From an uncultured Oscillospiraceae bacterium (GTDB taxonomy: Bacteria > Bacillota > Clostridia > Oscillospirales > Oscillospiraceae), in assembly GCA_910585155.1 (NCBI GenBank), contig CAJUEC010000001.1:1-64000 (forward strand): a stretch of DNA of 64,000 nt. The letters are read 5' to 3'. Made by a program: the position numbers and the translations under genes. The first letter of the stretch is position 1. Every line of letters starts with the position of its first letter. Below the pieces are notes generated by a model, which did no database searches, was not told the DNA's origin, and saw only the letters and a program-made list of their open reading frames with translations. This document shows positions 49,764 to 57,905 of this stretch, one piece after another.

Positions 49764-50672
49764 CTATCCCTCCAGAACGCCCTTCTCCACCAGGAAGCTC
49801 CGGGCGGTCTCCCGCTCATCCGCCCCCTCCACCTCCACCAGGTAGTTCAGGCGGGCCATCTCCCCGTCGGACAGCAGGCCGTCCATTTTCATCAGCGCGT
49901 CCTCCAGGCCGGGATGCTTCTCCAGCGCGTCCTGCCGCACCACGGTGGAGCAGAAGTAGTTGACCTGCAAATGGAGGTCGTCCTCCAAGGTGACCAGTCC
50001 GGCGGACTGGCTGCCCAGCTGGGCGTCGGTGGTGAAGGCGTTGGTGACGTCGATGGCCCCGTCCTTGAGAGCCTGGTATTTCAGGCCGATGTCGATGTCG
50101 GAGACGGTCTTGAACTCCAGGGCGTAGGTCTCGCACAGGGCGGGGAACCCGTCCGCCCGCTCGATATAGTCCGGGTTGCCGCCGAAGTTCAGCTCACCCG
50201 CCAGGTGGGCCAGGTCGCTGGTGGTTTTTAAATTGTACTGCCGGGCGGTTTCCTCCCGAACGGCGATGGCAAAGGTGTTGTTGAACCCGTAGAGGCCCAC
50301 CCAGGTCATCTGGAACCGCTCCTCGTACTCGGAGCGGAGCTTGTCCAGCATCTCCTGGTCGTCTACGCCCACGGCGTCGTGCTTGAGCACCATCACCCAG
50401 CCGCTGGAGGTGTACTCCGGGTAGAGGTCGAACTCCCCCTTCTCCATGGCGGGGTGGATGTTGTTGGTGCCGCCGCCGATGCCCTTGGTGATCTCCACCT
50501 CAAAGCCGGCGTCCTCCAGAATGAGGCCCAGCATCTCGCCCAGGATGTACTGCTCCGTCATGGGCTTGGTGGCGATTTGGATGGGCCCGGCGTCCCCGGC
50601 GGGCCTGCCGCAGGCGGACAGGGTCAGCAGCGCGGACAGGGCCAGCGCCAGCGCGATGATGGTTCGTTTCAT
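49764..50672 (-). CDS. osmoprotectant-type substrate-binding lipoprotein (OpuCC-like)
   Basis: A 302-residue lipoprotein: lipobox TLSAC with Cys21, then the OpuAC-type fold with IQIATKPMTEQYILGEMLGLILE, GIGGGTNNIHPAMEKGEFDLYPEYTSSGW and VTNAFTTDAQLG. This class binds glycine betaine, choline, carnitine or similar quaternary amines through an aromatic cage. It lies 5 bases after the permease stop and 3 bases before the ATPase start. Ligand cannot be read from sequence. Confidence 0.92.
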   Translation of the reverse strand: MKRTIIALALALSALLTLSACGRPAGDAGPIQIATKPMTEQYILGEMLGLILEDAGFEVEITKGIGGGTNNIHPAMEKGEFDLYPEYTSSGWVMVLKHDAVGVDDQEMLDKLRSEYEERFQMTWVGLYGFNNTFAIAVREETARQYNLKTTSDLAHLAGELNFGGNPDYIERADGFPALCETYALEFKTVSDIDIGLKYQALKDGAIDVTNAFTTDAQLGSQSAGLVTLEDDLHLQVNYFCSTVVRQDALEKHPGLEDALMKMDGLLSDGEMARLNYLVEVEGADERETARSFLVEKGVLEG

Positions 50673-50677
50673 TGCAA

Positions 50678-51322
50678 TCAGCTCCCACGTTTTTTAAAGT
50701 ATTGTTCCAGACAGCCCAGCGCGGCGTCCAGCAGGACCGCCAGGGCGGCGATGAGGATGCTGCCCGCCGCGGTCATGGCCGGGTTGTAGATGGTGATGCC
50801 CCGGTAGATGGACACACCCAGCCCCCCAGCCCCCACGAAGGAGGCGATGCCCGCCACGGAGACGGACATGACCACCATGCTGCGCACCCCCGCCAGAATC
50901 ACCCCGGCGGCCATGGGCAGCTTGACCCGGAGGAGGGTCTGGGCGGCGGTGCTGCCCATGCCGGCGGCGGCCTCCAGAATGTCCGGGTCCAGGGTGGTCA
51001 GGCCCACATAGGTGTTGCGCACCATGGGCATGACCCCGTAGAGGGTCAGGGCGATGACCGCCGTCTCATTGCCGATGCCGGTGAAGGGGATGAGAATGCC
51101 CAGCAGGGAGATGGCCGGAATGGTGTACAGCACATTGCACACCCCCATGACGGCGGGGGCCAGCCTGGGCCGCTGGGCAATGAGTATTCCCAGCAGCAGC
51201 CCGATACTCCCGGACAGAAGGATGGCCTGGCCGGACAGCAGAAAATGGTCCCACAGCAGGCCCAGGAACCAGTCTCCCCGCTCCCGGTAGAGGGCGAATA
51301 TGGCCTGGATCGTCTCCATCAT
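50678..51322 (-). CDS. osmoprotectant-type ABC transporter permease (OpuCB/ProW-like)
   Basis: A 214-residue permease with about five or six membrane segments and the inner-membrane coupling region EAAAGMGSTAAQTLLRVKLPMA. The TIPAISLLGILIPFTGIG segment is typical of OpuCB/OpuCD. Only one permease gene is present, so it probably forms a homodimer. It lacks a clear ribosome site and starts 5 bases after a 30-codon ORF, suggesting translational coupling to it. Confidence 0.92.
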   Translation of the reverse strand: MMETIQAIFALYRERGDWFLGLLWDHFLLSGQAILLSGSIGLLLGILIAQRPRLAPAVMGVCNVLYTIPAISLLGILIPFTGIGNETAVIALTLYGVMPMVRNTYVGLTTLDPDILEAAAGMGSTAAQTLLRVKLPMAAGVILAGVRSMVVMSVSVAGIASFVGAGGLGVSIYRGITIYNPAMTAAGSILIAALAVLLDAALGCLEQYFKKRGS

Positions 51323-51327
51323 GGCGC

Positions 51328-51420
51328 TCAGGGGTGGAGCCGGTCCACGGCGTCCGCTGCGGCGGCGGCGATCTTCACCCGACAGAACAGGTCAACATAT
51401 TTTTTCGCGGTTTCGTTCAT
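51328..51420 (-). CDS. putative 30-residue leader ORF of the transporter operon
   Basis: ATG at 51420 preceded by GGAGG (5 bases), 30 sense codons starting MNETAKKYVDLFCRVKIAAA, TGA at 51330-51328. It lies between the operon promoter and the permease, which has no ribosome site of its own, so its translation may set permease expression. No homology recognised. Confidence 0.5.
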   Translation of the reverse strand: MNETAKKYVDLFCRVKIAAAAADAVDRLHP

Positions 51421-51466
51421 AGGAACCTCCAGTTTTTGGGGCAGCTGCCTCCCCGTTGCTGAGGAC

Positions 51467-51495
51467 AGTATAATACAAAATCGCGCCGGGGTAAA
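51467..51495 (-). promoter_or_regulatory. promoter of the osmoprotectant transporter operon
   Basis: Minus strand: TTTACC (51495-51490), a 17-bp gap, TATACT (51472-51467), about 47 bp before the leader ORF. Confidence 0.65.
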
Positions 51496-51538
51496 GTACG
51501 CACTTATTTATGCCCAGGTCACCTTTTTGTAACCCGCC

Positions 51539-51583
51539 TTGACAGCCTCCGGCCCCCTGCACTATAATTTGAGTGCAGCACTC
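51539..51583 (+). promoter_or_regulatory. hxlR-type promoter and palindromic operator
   Basis: TTGACA (51539-51544), an 18-bp gap, TATAAT (51563-51568), followed by the palindrome GAGTGCAGCACTC (51571-51583) at the expected transcription start, a good position for autorepression. Confidence 0.75.
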
Positions 51584-51610
51584 GAATAGTGGTGTAAGGA
51601 GGCGGCAGTC

Positions 51611-51994
51611 ATGCTGACAAAAGAAGAGCTCCCCGCCTGCCCGGTGGCCACCACGGTGGCCCTGGTGGGCAGCAAGTGGAAATTGCTCATCATACGCAAC
51701 CTTCTGGAGCGCCCCTGGCGGTTCAACGAGCTTCAGCGGGACCTGGAGGGGATCAGCCAGAAGGTGCTCACCGATTCCCTGCGCTCCATGGAGGCGGACG
51801 GCATCATCACCCGGACGGTCTACCCCGAGGTGCCGCCCCGGGTGGAGTACGCCCTGAGCGGGCTGGGGGAGTCCATGCGGCCCATTCTGGACGCCATGGC
51901 GGAGTGGGGGAGCAGTTATCAGCGGCGGCAGGCGGAGGACCCGGGGCAGTCCACCTTGGGCTCTGCCCCTCCCACCGGGAGGGTTCCCGGGTGA
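51611..51994 (+). CDS. HxlR-family transcriptional regulator
   Basis: A 127-residue winged-helix protein. Family blocks: CPVATTVALVGSKWKLLIIRNL near the N-terminus with the conserved Cys10, RFNELQRDLEGISQKVLTDSLR (recognition helix) and YPEVPPRVEYALSGLGESM (wing). HxlR-type proteins respond to reactive electrophiles or oxidants through the N-terminal Cys. It is divergent from the transporter operon, with a strong promoter and a palindrome at its start. The regulated target may be the gene itself. Confidence 0.93.
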   Translation: MLTKEELPACPVATTVALVGSKWKLLIIRNLLERPWRFNELQRDLEGISQKVLTDSLRSMEADGIITRTVYPEVPPRVEYALSGLGESMRPILDAMAEWGSSYQRRQAEDPGQSTLGSAPPTGRVPG

Positions 51995-52012
51995 AGTAAA
52001 AATGTATATCGC

Positions 52013-52055
52013 TTGTAAAGAAAAATGTTGCAATCTGCTTTACAAATGATATAAT
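52013..52055 (+). promoter_or_regulatory. promoter with inverted repeat upstream of the RHH gene
   Basis: TTGTAAAG (52013-52020) and CTTTACAA (52038-52045) flank the -35 TTGCAA (52028-52033); TATAAT is at 52050-52055 after a 16-bp gap. The layout suggests binding by the ribbon-helix-helix product itself. Confidence 0.6.
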
Positions 52056-52082
52056 GAAAGAAAAGGAATGGAGGTGGCGCAG

Positions 52083-53126
52083 ATGGCGCAGGTGATGGTC
52101 AACTTTCGCATGGATGAGGACGTGAAGAAAAGCATGGAGCAGGCGTGCAGGGAGATGGGGCTGAGCATGACCACCGCCTTTACCATTTTTGCCACAAAGG
52201 TGGGTAAGGAAAAGCGAATTCCCTTTGAGGTCACGGCGGCGGAGCCCCGCCGGCGGTCCCCGGCCGCCGGGGAGGACCAGTCTGGCCGGGAGGGGGAGCC
52301 CCCCGCCCCGGCGCGGCGGCTGGAGGAGCTGTGCGGGGAGATCCGGCGGTCGCTGACCGCCATCCACACCGCCATCCCCGCCTCGGCCACCGGGCTGACC
52401 ATGGAGCGCATCCGGCTGCTGTGCGGTGACAGGCTGAAGGATCAGGCCGCGGAGGCCGCCAGGGCAGGCCGGGCCCTGTTCCCCGGCGGGAGCGCCCAGC
52501 CGCTCCGGGGCAGGGATCCGGACCTTCTGGCGCAGTATCTGGGCGGGCTGTCCTCCATTGGCGCCCAGCTGCGGGAGGTGGAGCGGACCCTGGTCCCCGC
52601 CATGCGGGCGTGTTCCGGCGGGGATGCCGGCCGCTTCCAGCCCTATGAGGAGCGGCTGGCCGAAGTGTCCCGGCAGTTTGACCAGCTGGCCCCGGTGCTG
52701 AGCCGCTTTTTGTCCTCCACCGCCCGCAGCGGCGCGGAGGCGGTGCAGGCCCGGGTCCGGCAGGCCGCCGGGGCTGTGGAGACCCCCTATGTCCGGACGG
52801 CCCTGGAGGGCTTGGAAGCGCTGCTCCTCCGGTATTACGACGCCCTGGAGGAGCGGGCCCGGGTCCGGCTGGAGGCCGACTACCTCCAGACCCTGGAGCT
52901 CACCCTGGGGGAGCTGGGCAGGGCGGAGCGGGAGGCCGGCGGGGACGTGGGGGAAAAGGCCGCCCTGTGCCTGCGCGCCATCAGTGTGCTGGTCCAGATG
53001 GTGTCCGACGGCGGACGGGCCCGGCAGGAGTGGGACCGCCGCGGCCTGGAGGCGGAGGTGGAGGCCCTGGAGCGGCTGGCCGCCATGCGGGGAGACGTGG
53101 CCGGGGACATAACACCAACAGGCTGA
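52083..53126 (+). CDS. RelB/DinJ-type ribbon-helix-helix protein with long helical C-terminal domain
   Basis: A 347-residue protein. Residues 1-50 (AQVMVNFRMDEDVKKSMEQA, SMTTAFTIFATKVGKEKRIPF) match the RelB/DinJ antitoxin fold. A Pro/Gly/Glu linker (about 52-75) leads to about 270 residues of Ala/Arg/Glu-rich helix with no family I recognise. Antitoxins are normally under 100 residues and sit next to a toxin gene; here the neighbours are an HxlR regulator and a flotillin. It may be a recruited DNA-binding head on a helical effector. GGAGGTGG precedes the ATG at 52083; the ATG at 52068 abuts AAGGA and is less likely. Confidence 0.7.
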   Translation: MAQVMVNFRMDEDVKKSMEQACREMGLSMTTAFTIFATKVGKEKRIPFEVTAAEPRRRSPAAGEDQSGREGEPPAPARRLEELCGEIRRSLTAIHTAIPASATGLTMERIRLLCGDRLKDQAAEAARAGRALFPGGSAQPLRGRDPDLLAQYLGGLSSIGAQLREVERTLVPAMRACSGGDAGRFQPYEERLAEVSRQFDQLAPVLSRFLSSTARSGAEAVQARVRQAAGAVETPYVRTALEGLEALLLRYYDALEERARVRLEADYLQTLELTLGELGRAEREAGGDVGEKAALCLRAISVLVQMVSDGGRARQEWDRRGLEAEVEALERLAAMRGDVAGDITPTG

Positions 53127-53200
53127 GAAAGCGTTCAAGCCGCACCCGGCTTGTTTGAGATAAAGGAACCACCCTGTGAACATTGAAAGGAGGAGTCCCC

Positions 53201-54715
53201 ATGCCAGAAAACATCCCCATCCCTACCATCATCGCCATTGTGGTGGCCGTGGTTGCCGTCCTGGCCGTCATTCTCTCCGGCTATGTCAAGGCACCCCCCG
53301 ATCAGGCCTACATCATCTCCGGCCTGAAGAAGGAGAGCAAGGTGCTCATCGGCCGGGCGGGCATCCGGGTGCCGTTCCTGGAGCGCATGGACCGGCTGTA
53401 CCTGGGCCAGATGACGGTGGATATCAAGACGGAGCAGTCCGTCCCCACCAGCGACTTCATCAACGTCAACGTGGACGCCGTGGCCAAGGTGCGCATCTCG
53501 CCCCAGGCGGAGGGCATCAAGCTGGCGGCCAAGAACTTCCTGAACAAGCGCCCGGAGGAGATCACCCGGGACCTCCAGGACTCCCTCCAGGGCAATATGC
53601 GCGAGATCATCGGCACGCTGTCCCTCAAGGAGATCAATACCGACCGGGACTCCTTCTCAGACCAGGTGATGCAGAAGGCCAGCAAGGACATGGACAAGCT
53701 GGGCATCGAGATTCTCTCCTGCAACATCCAGAACGTCACCGATGAGAACGGCCTCATCAAGGACCTGGGCGCGGACAACACCAGCCTCATCAAGAAAAAC
53801 GCCGCCATCGCCAAGGCCCAGGCGGACCGGGACATCGCCATCGCCCAGGCGGAGGCGGAGCGGGAGTCCAACGAGGCCCGGGTCCACGCGGACACCCAGA
53901 TTGCCCAGAAGCAGACCGAGCTGGACATACGCCGGGCGGAGCTGAAGATCATGGCTGATGGCAAGAAGGCGGAGGCGGACGCCGCCTACGAGATCCAGAG
54001 CCAGGAGCAGCGCAAGAGCATCGAGACCGCCACGGTGAACGCGGAGATTGCCAAGACCCAGCGCCAGGCCGAGCTGAAGCAGGCGGAGGTGGAGGTGCAG
54101 AAGCAGACGCTGGAGGCCGAGATACGGGCCAAGGCGGACGCGGAGCGCTACCGCCAGCAGCAGGAGGCGGAGGCGGCGCTGTTCAAGCGCCAGAAGGACG
54201 CTGAGGCGGCCCGCTATGAGCAGGAGCAGAAGGCCCAGGCGGAGATGAAGATCGCCGAGGCCCAGAAGTACGCCCGGGAGCAGGAGGCGGAGGGCATCGC
54301 CGCCGTGGGCAGGGCGGAGGCCGAGTCCATCCGGGCCAAGGCCCTGGCCGAGGCCGAGGGCATCGACAAAAAGGCGGAGGCCATGAAGAAGTACGGGGAG
54401 GCCGCCGTCATCGAGATGGTGATGCAGGCCCTGCCCGAGATCGCGCGCCACGTGGCCGAGCCCCTGTCCAGGGTGGACAAGATCACCATGTACGGCGAGG
54501 GCAACAGCGCCAAGCTGCTGGAGGACATCATCACCGGCACCTCCCAGGTCACCGAGGGCATCACCCAGAGCATGGGCATCGATGTGAAGGCCCTGGTGGC
54601 GGGTATGCTGGGCGGCAGGCTGGCGGGGGGAGAGGACAAGACGGTCATTGTCCAGGCCCAGCCCCCCGCGGACGGCGGAGGCCGCGCCCACACCGGGGAG
54701 GACCCCGCGGAATAG
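53201..54715 (+). CDS. flotillin-like SPFH protein
   Basis: A 504-residue protein with an N-terminal membrane segment (about 6-28), an SPFH/band-7 domain (about 30-200; PPDQAYIISGL, VPFLERMDRLYLGQMTVDI) and a long Ala/Glu/Lys/Gln-rich flotillin coiled coil with EA repeats (about 200-420), then MYGEGNSAKLLEDIITGT. Flotillins scaffold ordered membrane microdomains. Length matches FloT rather than the shorter FloA. AAGGAGGAG lies 5-6 bases before the ATG. No NfeD gene, the usual flotillin partner, is adjacent. A hairpin terminator follows. Confidence 0.93.
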   Translation: MPENIPIPTIIAIVVAVVAVLAVILSGYVKAPPDQAYIISGLKKESKVLIGRAGIRVPFLERMDRLYLGQMTVDIKTEQSVPTSDFINVNVDAVAKVRISPQAEGIKLAAKNFLNKRPEEITRDLQDSLQGNMREIIGTLSLKEINTDRDSFSDQVMQKASKDMDKLGIEILSCNIQNVTDENGLIKDLGADNTSLIKKNAAIAKAQADRDIAIAQAEAERESNEARVHADTQIAQKQTELDIRRAELKIMADGKKAEADAAYEIQSQEQRKSIETATVNAEIAKTQRQAELKQAEVEVQKQTLEAEIRAKADAERYRQQQEAEAALFKRQKDAEAARYEQEQKAQAEMKIAEAQKYAREQEAEGIAAVGRAEAESIRAKALAEAEGIDKKAEAMKKYGEAAVIEMVMQALPEIARHVAEPLSRVDKITMYGEGNSAKLLEDIITGTSQVTEGITQSMGIDVKALVAGMLGGRLAGGEDKTVIVQAQPPADGGGRAHTGEDPAE

Positions 54716-54729
54716 AGCCGGTCAAAACA

Positions 54730-54766
54730 GGACGAGGCTTTGAGCACTGGGCTCAAAGCCTCGTCC
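54730..54766. terminator. terminator between flotillin and hflX
   Basis: A 16-bp stem (54730-54745 with 54751-54766) with a 5-base loop between convergent genes; T-run weak (GTTGTCAT). Confidence 0.75.
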
Positions 54767-54784
54767 GTTGTCATGAAGGGCCGC

Positions 54785-56053
<1,269 letters not shown>

Positions 56054-56058
56054 ACAGG

Positions 56059-56445
56059 CTACTTTTCCTCGTTTTCCTCAGTATTTTGGACGGGGTCGCC
56101 CCCCAGTTCCGCCAAGTGTTCCTCGCTCCAGCGCAGCATGGCGTGGAGCAGCGGCGCGAAGCTCTCCCCCAGGGGGGTGAGGCGGTACTCCACCCGGGGC
56201 GGCACCTCGCCGTACACCGTGCGGCACAGAAAGCCGTCCTCCTCCAGCTCCCGCAGCTGCCGGGTGAGGGTGGTGTGGGACGCCCCCGCCAGCCGGCGCT
56301 GGAGCTGGTTGAACCGCTGGACGCCGTAGGCCGCCACGTACCACAGAATCAGAATTTTCCACTTCCCGCCGATCACCGACTGCAGACGGCTCATGGGCTC
56401 GCACCGGGCCAGGCAGCCGGGGGCGGTGAATTTGTTGTCCGCCAT
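56059..56445 (-). CDS. HxlR-family transcriptional regulator (second)
   Basis: A 128-residue winged-helix protein with the N-terminal CLARCEPMSRLQSVIGGKWKILIL block (Cys11 and Cys15), FNQLQRRLAGASHTTLTRQLRELE as recognition region and YGEVPPRVEYRLTPLGESF as wing. It differs clearly from the regulator at 51611. It is upstream of hflX and divergent from a radical SAM gene, either of which could be its target. Confidence 0.93.
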   Translation of the reverse strand: MADNKFTAPGCLARCEPMSRLQSVIGGKWKILILWYVAAYGVQRFNQLQRRLAGASHTTLTRQLRELEEDGFLCRTVYGEVPPRVEYRLTPLGESFAPLLHAMLRWSEEHLAELGGDPVQNTEENEEK

Positions 56446-56501
56446 GGCAGTTTTCCCTCCATGGTATCAAAAATGAGCGTATTACCCGAAAAAGACCGTA
56501 C

Positions 56502-56530
56502 TTGCAGGCGCGTTTCCTTCGGTGTATGCT
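56502..56530 (+). promoter_or_regulatory. promoter of the radical SAM gene
   Basis: TTGCAG (56502-56507), a 17-bp gap, TATGCT (56525-56530). Confidence 0.65.
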
Positions 56531-56560
56531 GGGCCCATCCAAAAGAAAGGAGCGCTTTTC

Positions 56561-57496
56561 ATGCACTTTACCGGAACCATCTGGCGGCCCCCCTATGAGG
56601 CCGCGTCCCTGCTGCTGGAGGTGACGGCGGGCTGCACCCACCACAGCTGCAAGTTCTGCACCCTCTACGACGACCTGCCCTTCCCCTTTCGGATGTCCCC
56701 CCTGGCCGACGTGGAGGCCGACCTGCTGGAGGCCCAGACCCTGGCCCACTCCCCTCTGGAGCGGCTGTCCGCCGCCCTCCAGGGCCTGCCCGCCGGGCGG
56801 ACGTATGACCGGGCCTTCTTGACGGGGGCCAACCCCTTTGTGCTGAAGGCGGAGCGGCTGCTGGAAATCGCCCAGCTGGTGGGCCGGTATTTCCCGTCCG
56901 TCCAATCCATCGGCTGCTTTGCCCGGATCACAGACGTGGGGCTGAAGACAGACGGGGAGCTGGAGCAGCTGAGGGCGGCGGGCTACGACGGCATCACCAT
57001 CGGCGTGGAGACGGGAGACCCGCAGGCCCTGGCCTTCATGGACAAGGGGTACGCCCCGGCGGACGTGCTGGAGCAGGGCCGCCGGCTGGACCGGGCGGGC
57101 ATCGGCTACCACTTCTTCTACCTGGCGGGCATTTCCGGGGCGGGCCGGGGCCGGGAGGGGGCGCGGGCCAGCGCGGAGCTGTTCAACCAGCTTCACCCCC
57201 GGATCATCGGCTCGTCCATGCTCACCGTCTACCCCAATTCCCGGCTCTACCGGGAGATTCAGGCGGGGAACTGGGCCCAGGCCGGGGAGCTGGAAAAGCT
57301 GGACGAGGTGCGGGAGCTCATCTCCCGGCTGACCATCCCCGTCACCTTCGCGGCCCTGGGGGCGTCCAACGCCTACCACTTCCAGGGCAGGCTGCCGGAG
57401 GACAGGGCGGGGCTGCTGGCCGGGCTGGACCGGGTCTGCCGGGCGGCGGATGAGGAGGAGCTGCGCCAGTACCGGGACACCCTGCCCCATCTGTGA
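56561..57496 (+). CDS. radical SAM protein
   Basis: A 311-residue radical SAM enzyme. The iron-sulfur ligands are in GCTHHSCKFC near residues 25-33, a CX4CX2C spacing rather than the usual CX3CX2C. FLTGANPFVL, GITIGVETGDPQALAFMDKG and FYLAGISGAGRG are barrel motifs typical of the Elp3/NifB-like group. The AAAGGAG ribosome site and promoter fit the ATG at 56561. The function is unknown, with no substrate gene adjacent. Divergence from the HxlR gene hints at shared control. Confidence 0.87.
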   Translation: MHFTGTIWRPPYEAASLLLEVTAGCTHHSCKFCTLYDDLPFPFRMSPLADVEADLLEAQTLAHSPLERLSAALQGLPAGRTYDRAFLTGANPFVLKAERLLEIAQLVGRYFPSVQSIGCFARITDVGLKTDGELEQLRAAGYDGITIGVETGDPQALAFMDKGYAPADVLEQGRRLDRAGIGYHFFYLAGISGAGRGREGARASAELFNQLHPRIIGSSMLTVYPNSRLYREIQAGNWAQAGELEKLDEVRELISRLTIPVTFAALGASNAYHFQGRLPEDRAGLLAGLDRVCRAADEEELRQYRDTLPHL

Positions 57497-57516
57497 GGCT
57501 GGCCGGGAAAAAAGAG

Positions 57517-57550
57517 AAAGACCCGCTGCAATGCTTTGCAACGGGTCTTT
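57517..57550. terminator. bidirectional terminator between radical SAM gene and rpmE
   Basis: AAAGACCCG (57517-57525) and CGGGTCTTT (57542-57550), extended by an internal TGCAA/TTGCA pairing, with T-rich ends on both strands. Confidence 0.8.
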
Positions 57551-57570
57551 GAACTGACTGGTTTTGTGGC

Positions 57571-57771
57571 TCAGCCCAAACCGAACTTCTTGTTGAAGCG
57601 GCTGACGCGTCCGCCGGTATCCACCATCTTCTGCTTACCGGTGTAGAAGGGGTGACACTTGGAGCAGACTTCCACCTTGATATCCTTCTTCGTCGAGCCA
57701 GTCTCGATCACGTTGCCGCAGGCGCACGTAATGGTGGTCTGCTTGTAGTTGGGATGGATGCCTTCCTTCAT
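57571..57771 (-). CDS. rpmE: 50S ribosomal protein L31 (zinc-binding form)
   Basis: A 66-residue L31 protein of the large subunit. The zinc ligands CAC (Cys16, Cys18) and CSKC (Cys36, Cys39) show it is the C+ paralogue. Sequence MKEGIHPNYKQTTITC and the end RVSRFNKKFG are typical. GAGAAAGAGGTG lies upstream of the ATG. The 57772-57905 gap holds its leader and no further gene. Confidence 0.97.
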   Translation of the reverse strand: MKEGIHPNYKQTTITCACGNVIETGSTKKDIKVEVCSKCHPFYTGKQKMVDTGGRVSRFNKKFGLG

Positions 57772-57905
57772 GGGAATTCACCTCTTTCTCTTGGTTCTAA
57801 AAAGCTGGGAGCACGACGGCCCCTTGTAAACGCAAACCGTATGATATCACGCCCGGCGGAAAAAAGCAAGGTTTTTTTTCGAATTTCAAAATCTTTTCTT
57901 TGCCT

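Noticed and set aside
51995..53200. Toxin-antitoxin locus around the RelB-like protein
   Set aside because: No RelE/YafQ-like toxin frame flanks it; the neighbours are an HxlR regulator and a flotillin.
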